A stretch of DNA of 6,047 nt from Chloroflexaceae bacterium (GCA_026417815.1 JAOACN010000423.1:1-6047), one strand, 5' to 3'. Shown: positions 1 to 5,170, counted from the first letter of the stretch. The notes: generated by a model from the sequence alone, not told the origin. Made by a program: numbers and translations.

Positions 1-1400
1 TCTGCTTCGTCGGCCCGCCCGGGGTCGGGAAGACCAGTCTGGGACAGAGCATTGCCCGCGCCCTGGAGCGCAAGTTTGTGCGCGTCTCTCTCGGCGGCAT
101 CCGTGACGAGGCCGATATTCGCGGCTTTCGCCGCACTTACATCGGCGCCATTCCCGGACGGATCATTCAGGGTATCAACAGCGCCGGCAGCAACAACCCC
201 GTGCTGATGCTCGATGAGGTGGATAAGATCAGCGCCGGCATTCAGGGCGACCCGGCCGCGGCTTTGCTCGAACTGCTCGACCCGGCCCAGAACAGCACCT
301 TCGTCGATCGCTACCTGGACGTGCCCTTCGATATGAGCCGGGTGCTCTTCATCTGCACCGCGAATCAACTCGATACCGTTCCCGGCCCGCTCCTCGACCG
401 CATGGAGGTGCTGACCCTGGCCGGTTATACCGAGCAGGAAAAGCTCCACATCGCCCGGCGCTACCTCATCCCCCGGCAGGTGCAGGCCAACGGACTGGCC
501 CCCCGCACCGTCGCGCCCGCACCCACTGCCCCCGGCGAGACACCCGCGAGCAACCTGCCCGACCAGGACGCCGTGGAGCGCGGCCATGCCCCCGCGTTGA
601 CCGACGCGGCCCTGCGACGCCTGGTGCGTGAGTATACCCTCGAAGCCGGCGTGCGCGACCTGGAGCGGCGCATCGGGACGATCTACCGTAAAATGGCCAC
701 CCGTCGCGCCACCGGCAAGCCCCTGCCCGAACAGATTGACGGCCCCGACCTCGAGGACCTGCTCGGCCCGCCCCGGCGTCACGGCGGCATGATCCTCGGC
801 GACGACGAGGTCGGCGTGGTCACCGGTCTGGCCTGGACGCCCGCAGGCGGCGATGTCTTGCTGGTGGAAGCCAGTGTGATGCCCGGCAACGGCCAGTTGA
901 TCCTCACCGGCCAGCTCGGCGACGTGATGCGCGAGTCGGCCCGCGCCGCACTGACCTATGCCCGCTCGCGAGCCGGCGAACTCGGCATTGACCCCGAAAC
1001 GTTCCAGAAGCGCGACATCCACGTCCACGTGCCCGCCGGGGCCGTGCCCAAAGACGGCCCCTCGGCGGGGATCACCATTGCCTGCGCCATGATCTCCGCC
1101 CTCACCGGGCGCAAGGCCCACAAGCGCGTGGCCATGACCGGCGAGATCACCCTGCGCGGCAGGGTGCTGCCGATCGGCGGCCTCAAAGAAAAGCTCCTGG
1201 CCGCCCAGCGGGTCGGGGTCACGCACGTGCTCATCCCTCGCGACAACGAACCCGATCTGCGCGATATGCCCGAAGAGACCCGCGCCGCCCTGGAGATCGT
1301 CCCGGTGGAGCACATGGATCAGGTCCTTCCCCATGTGCTCTATCCTGCCGAGAGCGCCACACCAGTGGCGCCGCACGGAGAAGCCGTCGCCCGGCAGTAA
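1..1400 (+). CDS. lon: ATP-dependent protease LonA, C-terminal part (5' end outside window)
   Basis: Lon is a cytosolic homo-oligomeric AAA+ protease that unfolds and degrades damaged or regulatory proteins. Codons are in frame from base 3, and 465 residues are visible. They begin at the Walker A motif GPPGVGKT (12-35). Walker B follows as VLMLDEVDK (201-227), then the sensor-1 segment CTANQLDT and the LLDRMEV segment, closing the ATPase module. The C-terminal peptidase domain carries the catalytic serine in PKDGPSAG (Ser codon 1062-1064) and the catalytic lysine in GGLKEKLL (Lys codon 1185-1187), so the Ser-Lys dyad is intact. The stop is TAA at 1398-1400. Residues coded by about 498-593 form a Pro/Ala-rich stretch where most Lon proteins have only a few residues. 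The N-terminal substrate-binding domain lies outside the window. A second lon begins at 5259 on the same strand. Family assignment is certain; which paralogue this is cannot be told. Confidence 0.97.
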   Translation, partial: CFVGPPGVGKTSLGQSIARALERKFVRVSLGGIRDEADIRGFRRTYIGAIPGRIIQGINSAGSNNPVLMLDEVDKISAGIQGDPAAALLELLDPAQNSTFVDRYLDVPFDMSRVLFICTANQLDTVPGPLLDRMEVLTLAGYTEQEKLHIARRYLIPRQVQANGLAPRTVAPAPTAPGETPASNLPDQDAVERGHAPALTDAALRRLVREYTLEAGVRDLERRIGTIYRKMATRRATGKPLPEQIDGPDLEDLLGPPRRHGGMILGDDEVGVVTGLAWTPAGGDVLLVEASVMPGNGQLILTGQLGDVMRESARAALTYARSRAGELGIDPETFQKRDIHVHVPAGAVPKDGPSAGITIACAMISALTGRKAHKRVAMTGEITLRGRVLPIGGLKEKLLAAQRVGVTHVLIPRDNEPDLRDMPEETRAALEIVPVEHMDQVLPHVLYPAESATPVAPHGEAVARQ

Positions 1401-1420
1401 CGCCGATCACCGTGCTGCAA

Positions 1421-1434
1421 CCAGGCGCCCCTGG
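1421..1434 (+). terminator. weak hairpin after lon
   Basis: CCAGG (1421-1425) pairs with CCTGG (1430-1434) around a 4-base loop, 21 bases after the lon stop. There is no T-tract, so intrinsic termination here is only a weak possibility. The stronger hairpins from 1562 onward could also close this transcript. Confidence 0.25.
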
Positions 1435-1561
1435 AGGAGGGGCCAGAAGAGCTTTGCGCCTCCCCGGGCTCCGAGGGGCCTGCCTCGTGAAGATTTAGAA
1501 TATACCCCGGTATTCGCCCAATCTCTCCGTTGTCACGTGCCGCGGCTTCCGCTGGGAGGAG

Positions 1562-1664
1562 GTTCGGAGGGGTTGCACCCCTCCGAACGTTCCCCTTCCT
1601 GGTGCGGCGCGGCGAAGCTGCGCCGCACCAGGAAGGGAAGATCTTCGGGGGCCTGCGGCCCCCG
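1562..1664. repeat. cluster of three consecutive strong inverted repeats
   Basis: Three palindromes follow each other. The first is a 12-bp stem (1562-1573 with 1577-1588) on a TGC loop. The second has 17-bp arms (1593-1609 with 1621-1637), and its loop can extend the stem almost to a GAA tip. The third is an 8-bp stem, CGGGGGCC (1646-1653) with GGCCCCCG (1657-1664), again on a TGC loop. None has a T-tract. No coding frame across this stretch looks like a real protein. They resemble dispersed GC-rich palindromic elements more than single terminators, although the first could end lon transcription. Copy number elsewhere in the genome cannot be judged from here. Confidence 0.7.
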
Positions 1665-1726
1665 CAATCCCCGTCAGGGGCAACGTGACAAAGGAGAGTT
1701 AATCTTCATCAGCCGCGGGCGAACGT

Positions 1727-1804
1727 CCTGCGAAGCCGGCCTGCGCCGGCTTCAGCAGGCTACGGAGGTAGCCTTCGCAAGGCTAGCCGGAGCCTTCAGG
1801 CTCC
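1727..1804. repeat. second cluster of short inverted repeats
   Basis: Three nested or adjacent palindromes are visible: AAGCCGGC (1733-1740) with GCCGGCTT (1745-1752), flanked by CCTGC/GCAGG at 1727-1731 and 1755-1759; GGCTAC (1758-1763) with GTAGCC (1768-1773); and GGAGCC (1789-1794) with GGCTCC (1799-1804). A short self-complementary GGCTAGCC lies at 1781-1788. The tight packing and the absence of a plausible gene suggest a dispersed palindromic element. An AAAGGAG sequence at 1690-1696 looks like a ribosome binding site but has no start codon at a usable distance. Confidence 0.55.
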
Positions 1805-1860
1805 CGGCGGGCCGGTGGGCCGCGGCACGTGCAGAGCTTTTCGTTACACTCGACAGGGAT

Positions 1861-1890
1861 TTGACAGCGCCATGTAACCCTTGCTATACT
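1861..1890 (+). promoter_or_regulatory. near-consensus housekeeping promoter
   Basis: TTGACA (1861-1866) and TATACT (1885-1890) are separated by 18 bp: a perfect -35 box and a 5-of-6 -10 box with a TG one base upstream of the -10. The transcript should begin near 1897. No good start codon or ribosome binding site follows for about 300 bases, so it drives either the structured RNA described next or a long-leader mRNA for the gene at 2205. Confidence 0.8.
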
Positions 1891-1896
1891 GCATGC

Positions 1897-2095
1897 ACCG
1901 GAAAACGGTTTCCGGACAGGATGCTCGCGGCATCCAGGTAGCTCCCGCACCTTCAGCCCCCGGCCCGACGCCACAGCGCGGTTGCGTCAACGGCGACAGC
2001 TTCAAGGCGGTCGCCTGCGCGCTACCTGAGCCTCTTCTCCACGTGGTTGAGCAAACCCCGTGTTGCCGAGCGCCGGCACAGGGAAGCCGGCGCCT
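1897..2095 (+). ncRNA. candidate structured small RNA or long structured 5' leader
   Basis: The transcript predicted from the 1861-1890 promoter has many complementary segments. CCGGAAA (1898-1904) pairs with TTTCCGG (1909-1915). GGATGC (1919-1924) pairs with GCATCC (1930-1935). A long-range 8-bp stem joins CAGGTAGC (1935-1942) to GCTACCTG (2021-2028), sharing one base with the previous stem. It encloses GTTG/CAAC (1981-1991) and GGCGAC (1992-1997) with GTCGCC (2010-2015). CACG..GGTT pairs with AACC..CGTG across 2040-2062. GCGCCGGC (2070-2077) pairs with GCCGGCGC (2086-2093) and could be the 3' end, though no T-tract follows. I see no diagnostic motif of tmRNA, RNase P RNA or SRP RNA. The ends are estimates. 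It may instead be the leader of the gene at 2205. Confidence 0.45.
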
Positions 2096-2204
2096 TCCGC
2101 CGTCATACCGCGAACGCAACATACTGGTAATATCAAACGCCTAAGATGGCGCACACGGCAATCTTTCGTGCCGGCGCCATCAGCGATAGAAACGAGGTGC
2201 TCCG

Positions 2205-2450
2205 ATGAGCGCAAGCTTTAAGCCGAGCGAACATGTGCAGGTATCCGATCTGGTGCTCCATCCCTTCGCCTACTCTGAGGCACTGCAACGGGCGGTGCAC
2301 CAGGGCGACCTTCCCGAAACGGCCACCGAGCGCCTGGCAAGGGTTCTGCCACGGGCCATTGCTCAGCTCGACGCCATCGGCGACCCCTACGGCGCGATGG
2401 TTCTCGAGCGCCTGTACGACGAGTTGAAGCTTTTGCAGCCCGTCATATGA
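2205..2450 (+). CDS. small protein of unknown function, 81 residues
   Basis: I do not recognise this protein. The start ATG at 2205 has a good Shine-Dalgarno GAGGTG at 2194-2199 with a 5-base spacer, and the stop TGA is at 2448-2450. The product is soluble, with no signal peptide or membrane segment. The N-terminal third is mixed in character (VQVSDLVLHPFAY). From about residue 24 onward it looks mainly alpha-helical, with alternating charged and hydrophobic residues (TERLARVLPRAI, MVLERLYDELKLL), as in a small helical-bundle or protein-contact domain. There is no cysteine, so a metal knuckle is unlikely. It stands alone: hairpins lie on both sides and no neighbour is translationally coupled. 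Transcription may come from the 1861-1890 promoter through a leader of roughly 300 bases. The good ribosome binding site and the plausible composition support a real gene. Confidence 0.7.
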   Translation: MSASFKPSEHVQVSDLVLHPFAYSEALQRAVHQGDLPETATERLARVLPRAIAQLDAIGDPYGAMVLERLYDELKLLQPVI

Positions 2451-2482
2451 ACGCGGCGGGCGGAGCCCCCCGCAACCCGTTT

Positions 2483-2538
2483 CACCCGCGGCAGGCGCGC
2501 GCCTCGGCACGGTCAGGCCGAAGCTGCCGCCGCGGGTG
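2483..2538 (+). terminator. long imperfect stem-loop after the 81-residue gene
   Basis: CACCCGCGG (2483-2491) pairs with CCGCGGGTG (2530-2538). The stem continues through CAG/CTG (2492-2494 with 2524-2526) after a 3-base bulge, and a small CGGC/GCCG pairing lies inside the loop. It sits 33 bases after the stop at 2450. No T-tract follows, so it could be a transcript-stabilising 3' hairpin rather than an intrinsic terminator. Confidence 0.4.
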
Positions 2539-2575
2539 GAACCGTCGGACCAGTACCAGATCTTAACCTCCCAAT

Positions 2576-2591
2576 TGTGATATTCTTCACA
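2576..2591 (+). promoter_or_regulatory. Crp/Fnr-family operator, TGTGA-N6-TCACA
   Basis: TGTGA (2576-2580) and TCACA (2587-2591) form a perfect two-fold site with a 6-base spacer, the classic Crp half-site arrangement. Its centre (2583.5) lies about 42 bases before the start expected from the -10 box at 2614-2619. This is the spacing of class II Crp-type activation, where the activator overlaps the -35 region. No good -35 box is present there, as expected of an activator-dependent promoter. The binding protein is not in the window. A chance match cannot be excluded, but site and spacing agree. Confidence 0.6.
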
Positions 2592-2613
2592 TAAACTCCA
2601 GCGCCAATTCCGC

Positions 2614-2619
2614 TATACT
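2614..2619 (+). promoter_or_regulatory. -10 box of the membrane-protein gene
   Basis: TATACT lies in the same 12-base context (GCTATACTGCAT, 2612-2623) as the promoter at 1861-1890. The best -35 candidate at normal spacing, ATAAAC at 2591-2596, is poor. Transcription should start near 2626, leaving a leader of about 63 bases that contains the hairpin at 2627-2659. Confidence 0.65.
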
Positions 2620-2626
2620 GCATACG

Positions 2627-2659
2627 AGGGGGCCTAACGGCTTCTCGCGTCTGCCCCCT
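2627..2659 (+). other. 5' UTR hairpin before the membrane-protein gene
   Basis: AGGGGGC (2627-2633) pairs exactly with GCCCCCT (2653-2659) around a 19-base loop, right at the predicted 5' end of the mRNA. The ribosome binding site at 2678-2681 stays outside the stem. A role in mRNA stability is possible; no riboswitch class is recognisable. Confidence 0.45.
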
Positions 2660-2688
2660 GGATTTCGACAGTCTAGTGGAGTCTGGTG

Positions 2689-3039
2689 ATGAACATTACA
2701 ATGTGGGCCGGGATCTTACTGGCGGTGCTTGGAGCGGCTGGCGTGATAGCCACTGCGGCGCCGACGGCGGCGATCCCGATGCTCTTCGGACTGGTCTTGA
2801 TGGCTCTGGGCGCCCAAATGCGCAATCCAGCCCGCGCCCCGATCGCCCGCTGGATCGCCGCAGGGGTTGGCTTCCTGGGATTGCTCTCCACGGTGGCGAA
2901 CATTCTGATGCGCCTCGCCGCAGGTACGTTTCAGCTCAACGCCGCGGTCTTCGCCAATGCCACGATGGCCCTGATCTGCGCGGCGTTTCTGGGCCTGCTG
3001 GTCTGGGAGCAGCGGCAAATGGGCCGTGGGTCGCCCTAG
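2689..3039 (+). CDS. small integral membrane protein, four predicted helices
   Basis: The function is not recognised. The 116-residue product has four hydrophobic segments, at about residues 5-24, 28-43, 55-74 and 85-106. A positively charged loop (RNPARAPIAR, 45-54) lies between the second and third helices, and a polar tail (EQRQMGRGSP) follows the fourth. By the positive-inside rule both the loop and the C-terminus face the cytoplasm. The start ATG at 2689 was preferred to the adjacent GTG at 2686 because GGAG (2678-2681) then has a 7-base spacer. The stop is TAG at 3037-3039. The gene has its own promoter with a Crp/Fnr-like operator, and so may respond to a nutritional or redox signal. 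There is no cysteine pair, haem ligand cluster or transporter signature; only C97 is present. Existence as a membrane protein is well supported, the role is open. Confidence 0.8.
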   Translation: MNITMWAGILLAVLGAAGVIATAAPTAAIPMLFGLVLMALGAQMRNPARAPIARWIAAGVGFLGLLSTVANILMRLAAGTFQLNAAVFANATMALICAAFLGLLVWEQRQMGRGSP

Positions 3040-3061
3040 AGCCGGAGCGTCGCTCGGGGTC

Positions 3062-3122
3062 CTCGCGCCCGGCGTGGGGTCCCGCCCCGGCACGCGCGAG
3101 TGGCGATAGCGGCTGCGCCGCT
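3062..3122. repeat. two adjacent inverted repeats downstream of the membrane-protein gene
   Basis: CTCGC (3062-3066) with GCGAG (3096-3100) and GCGTG (3072-3076) with CACGC (3091-3095) make one interrupted stem. AGCGGC (3108-3113) with GCCGCT (3117-3122) makes a second one on a TGC loop. With the hairpin at 3141-3163 they form another run of three palindromes directly after a stop codon, as in 1562-1664. Confidence 0.5.
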
Positions 3123-3140
3123 TCACGACGGCATGAAAAC

Positions 3141-3163
3141 CTGGGAGGGCCCGGCCCTCCCAG
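3141..3163. repeat. perfect 10-bp hairpin, copy A (possible terminator)
   Basis: CTGGGAGGGC (3141-3150) and GCCCTCCCAG (3154-3163) flank a CCG loop. The same arms occur at 4890-4912 with a different loop. It lies about 100 bases after the membrane-protein stop. Only a weak TGTTTT occurs downstream (3182-3187), so intrinsic termination is uncertain. Confidence 0.7.
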
Positions 3164-3211
3164 ATCCTCTCCACCAGCTCCTGTTTTCGCAGAAACAACG
3201 GTGCACGCCCC

Positions 3212-3240
3212 GGTTGCGCCGCTCCCGAGTGTGCTACAAT
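3212..3240 (+). promoter_or_regulatory. extended -10 promoter of the receiver-like gene
   Basis: TGC immediately precedes TACAAT (3235-3240), giving an extended -10. The -35 is weak: TTGC lies within GGTTGC (3212-3217) at 17 bp, or TTGCGC (3214-3219) at 15 bp. The start would be near 3247, giving a leader of about 150 bases before the ATG at 3399. Confidence 0.55.
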
Positions 3241-3398
3241 AGCGTAACCATGGGCGCCGGCCGCTTCTCGTCGAAGCTGCGTGTGCCAGGATGCCAGAAA
3301 GCCGCTGCCTTACGTTGATCTCGGTGTATGGAGACGCCATCAGCGAGCGGCAGCGACAAACGCCAGGACAACCCATCGAGTATCGCCGAGGTCACCCT

Positions 3399-3761
3399 AT
3401 GCCTACCTCAGTAGCGGTGGTGGCAAGCGACGCCCGCGCCCGTGAGCGGCTGGCGGCGCTGATCCCGAACGACGCATTCAGCGTATCCCTGCATGCGCCG
3501 GACGGCATCCCCCAGGAGTTGCCCGATCTGTTCATCATCGCGCTGCCGGGGTTGGAAACCTCCGAGGAACAACTGATCGAGCGGCTGCGCGCCGACGAGG
3601 CCACGGCGAACATCCCCATCGTGATCGCCAGCGCCCTGCCGATGGTGCACCTGCAGTCGGTGCCCTACGCCGCCGACTGGACCATTGCCGTGGTCGAGGA
3701 ACCGGTGAAGGCCGCCGAACTCGCCGATACGATCAGGTTCCTGCTCAACCCCGACGCTTGA
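3399..3761 (+). CDS. stand-alone receiver-like (pseudo-receiver) domain protein
   Basis: The 120-residue product is one domain with the alternating pattern of a CheY-type receiver. Strand 1 is SVAVVASD (4-11). Strand 3 is PDLFIIALPG (42-51), matching the usual PDLVLLDLxxP. Strand 4 is IPIVIASA (72-79), with S78 at the conserved Thr/Ser position. Strand 5 is TIAVVEEPV (95-103), leading into the last helix AAELADTIRFLL. The phosphoacceptor Asp is replaced by A48, the lysine of the usual KP turn by E101, and only D11 remains of the acidic pocket, so phosphorylation is unlikely. ATG at 3399 was chosen over an in-frame ATG at 3291 because GAGGT (3388-3392) sits 6 bases upstream and the fold starts there. 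There is no output domain and no adjacent kinase. It may act by protein-protein contact. The receiver assignment rests on pattern, not close similarity. Confidence 0.75.
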   Translation: MPTSVAVVASDARARERLAALIPNDAFSVSLHAPDGIPQELPDLFIIALPGLETSEEQLIERLRADEATANIPIVIASALPMVHLQSVPYAADWTIAVVEEPVKAAELADTIRFLLNPDA

Positions 3762-3780
3762 ACGCTTCGCTCCCACAGCA

Positions 3781-3815
3781 GGGCCGAAGCCCTGGCTGCG
3801 CCAGGGCTTCGGCCC
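3781..3815 (+). terminator. perfect 15-bp hairpin after the receiver-like gene
   Basis: Fifteen bases, GGGCCGAAGCCCTGG (3781-3795), are exactly complementary to 3801-3815 around a CTGCG loop, starting 20 bases after the stop at 3761. There is no T-tract (TACATCTGGG follows). It may protect the mRNA 3' end, terminate weakly, or be another dispersed palindrome. It separates this gene from the next. Confidence 0.55.
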
Positions 3816-3885
3816 TACATCTGGGTGTGAACTGTGACGTACACAACCTCGCTGAACCTCGCAAGGCAGGTCGAGGAGGCCCTGG

Positions 3886-4863
3886 ATGGACAAACACGAC
3901 CTGTTGCAGGCAACCATCGCGCGGCAGGCGACCTCGCGCATCCCGATCGCCCTGTGGCGCCACTGGCCGATCGAGGACCGCTCCGCCGAGGCGCTGGCCC
4001 GGGCCACCCTGGAGTTTCAACAACGCTTTGACTTCGATTTCATCAAGGTGACGCCCTCACAGACCTTCGTGGCCGAAGATCTGGGGCTCACCGGCGTTTA
4101 TGATGGCAATCCCGAGGGTGACCTGGTGAAGGGGCCGCCACCGATCACCACGCTGGAGCAGTGGGAGGCCCTGCGCCCCCAGCCGGTGAGCGCGGGCGCC
4201 CTGGGTCGCCAGTTGCGCTGCCTGGAACTGATCGCCGCTGGCGCCGGTGATACGCCCTTCATTCAGACGATTTTCAACCCGCTCACCGTGGCCCGCTGTC
4301 TGGCCGGGCCGCGCGCGGTGATCTGGCGGCGCCGGCATCCCGAGGTGTTCCAGCGCGGCTTTGCGGCCATTATCGAGACCTGGAGCGCCTTCGTGGCGGC
4401 GGTGATGCGCACCGGGGCAGCGGGGATCTTCCTGTCCACCACCGATGCCAGCTACAGTGTGATGTCCGAAGAGGAATACCGGCGCTGGGGCCGTCCAGGC
4501 GATCTGGAGGTGGCCGCGCCGAGCCGCAGCGGCTGGCTGAACGTGCTGCACCTGCACGGCGAGGAGTTGATGATCGACCTGGTGGCCGATTACCCCTTCC
4601 AGGTGGTGAACTGGCACGACCGCAAGGCCGGGCCGTCGTTGCGGGAGGGGGCGGCGCGCTTCAGCGGAGCGGTGGCCGGCGGCCTGGCGCAGTGGGACAC
4701 GCTGCTGACCGCCACGCCGGAGGAGGTGGCGCGCGAGGCGCGCGAGGCCATTGCCCAGGTGGACGGGCGGGGGCTGATCCTGGCGGCGGGCTGCGTCACG
4801 CCGATACCGACGCCGGAATCAAACATTCGCGCGGCCATTGCCGTGGCGCGTAACCCGGGGTAG
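3886..4863 (+). CDS. uroporphyrinogen decarboxylase/MtaA-superfamily protein
   Basis: The 325-residue protein has the length and landmarks of the UroD superfamily, TIM-barrel enzymes that include HemE and the zinc-dependent cobamide methyltransferases such as MtaA. Visible landmarks are FDFDFIKVTP near residue 50, PFIQTIFNPLTVA near residue 125, and the C-terminal AAGCVTPIPTPESNIRAA, close to the family's GC-x-I-P-x-T-P-x-E-N-x-R ending. The HemE N-terminal substrate motif with its catalytic Arg (M-R-Q-A-G-R) is absent (RIPIALWRHWP instead), so haem synthesis is unlikely. H222, H224 and C303 occupy the places of the H-x-C...C zinc ligands of MtaA-type enzymes, with His replacing the first Cys. 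The substrate is unknown; methyl transfer is an inference. The start ATG has a strong GGAGG (3875-3879) 6 bases away. No corrinoid protein is adjacent. Superfamily confidence is high, function low. Confidence 0.88.
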   Translation: MDKHDLLQATIARQATSRIPIALWRHWPIEDRSAEALARATLEFQQRFDFDFIKVTPSQTFVAEDLGLTGVYDGNPEGDLVKGPPPITTLEQWEALRPQPVSAGALGRQLRCLELIAAGAGDTPFIQTIFNPLTVARCLAGPRAVIWRRRHPEVFQRGFAAIIETWSAFVAAVMRTGAAGIFLSTTDASYSVMSEEEYRRWGRPGDLEVAAPSRSGWLNVLHLHGEELMIDLVADYPFQVVNWHDRKAGPSLREGAARFSGAVAGGLAQWDTLLTATPEEVAREAREAIAQVDGRGLILAAGCVTPIPTPESNIRAAIAVARNPG

Positions 4864-4889
4864 GCTCGGCGCCTGCTTAAAGGGAGCGT

Positions 4890-4912
4890 CTGGGAGGGCT
4901 TCGCCCTCCCAG
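4890..4912. repeat. perfect 10-bp hairpin, copy B (possible terminator)
   Basis: CTGGGAGGGC (4890-4899) and GCCCTCCCAG (4903-4912) flank a TTC loop. The arms match 3141-3163 base for base. It lies 26 bases after the UroD-like stop and may close that transcript, although no plus-strand T-tract follows. Confidence 0.7.
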
Positions 4913-4922
4913 GGACATTCTC

Positions 4923-4969
4923 AAAAAAGCCCGAGGGCTGGGGCAGCGCCAGGCGCTGCTCCAGCCCTC
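4923..4969 (-). terminator. intrinsic terminator of the tRNA-Thr gene
   Basis: On the minus strand, 4969-4952 pairs with 4950-4933 over up to 18 positions with one G-T wobble (the tip pairs open to form the loop). Six T follow (A6 at 4923-4928 on the plus strand), separated from the stem by four bases. Hairpin plus T-tract, just beyond the tRNA 3' end, is the standard layout. This is the only hairpin in the window with a convincing T-tract. Confidence 0.85.
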
Positions 4970-4991
4970 CGTGTCGTCTTGCCGCAACGTG

Positions 4992-5067
4992 TGGAGCCAA
5001 TGGCCGGACTCGAACCGGCGACCGGCTGTTTACGAAACAGCTGCTCTACCGCCTGAGCTACATTGGC
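4992..5067 (-). tRNA. tRNA-Thr, anticodon CGU
   Basis: The complement folds as a full cloverleaf. The acceptor stem is GCCAATG with CATTGGC, and the D-stem is GCTC/GAGC. The anticodon stem GCTGT/ACAGC encloses the loop TTCGTAA (anticodon CGT, reading ACG). The variable loop is CGGTC, and the T-arm is GCCGG-TTCGAGT-CCGGC. The discriminator is T, and CCA is encoded (4994-4992). Total length is 76 bases including CCA. It reads opposite to every protein gene here and has its own promoter (5087-5115) and terminator (4923-4969). Confidence 0.97.
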
Positions 5068-5086
5068 GGATCTCCCGCACCAAAAA

Positions 5087-5115
5087 ATTGTAGCGGAAAC
5101 CGGTCCTCCTGTCAA
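5087..5115 (-). promoter_or_regulatory. promoter of tRNA-Thr
   Basis: On the minus strand TTGACA (5115-5110) and TACAAT (5092-5087) are 17 bp apart: a perfect -35, a 5-of-6 -10 and ideal spacing. Transcription would start near 5080, about 13 bases before the mature tRNA 5' end at 5067. Confidence 0.9.
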
Positions 5116-5170
5116 GGTGCATGCGCCGCATCCGCCATTGAATGCACAGCTTTCCAGCGCCCGGAATCCC

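Noticed and set aside
1496..1517. TAGAAT box and GAATA/TATTC inverted repeat
   Set aside because: AT-rich patch without a -35 partner and followed by palindromes, not a gene.
1333..1941. 202-codon plus-strand open frame overlapping the end of lon
   Set aside because: It begins inside lon, crosses three perfect palindromes and a consensus promoter, and its product is low-complexity Arg/Pro/Gly with no domain pattern. High GC content explains the lack of stops.
2105..2133. Possible promoter with TGG-TAATAT at 2125-2133
   Set aside because: The -10 matches only 4 of 6 and no -35 box exists at the right distance; kept only as a weak alternative for the gene at 2205.
2133..2510. 125-codon minus-strand frame
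   Set aside because: It is the antisense shadow of the 81-residue gene, which has the better ribosome binding site and a more protein-like sequence.
2676..3242. 188-codon plus-strand frame overlapping the membrane protein
   Set aside because: Out of frame with the four-helix protein, which has the clear ribosome binding site and hydrophobic pattern; this one reads through hairpins and a promoter.
3826..3845. TGTGA repeats and a TGTG-N5-CACA near-palindrome before the UroD-like gene
   Set aside because: The half-site spacing is wrong for a Crp-type dimer and no -10 box follows at a matching distance.
3408..4007. 199-codon minus-strand frame opposite the receiver-like gene
   Set aside because: Shadow frame spanning a 15-bp palindrome and two plus-strand genes; no domain pattern.
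4057..4617. 186-codon minus-strand frame inside the UroD-like gene
   Set aside because: The plus-strand frame has recognisable superfamily motifs; the antisense frame has none.
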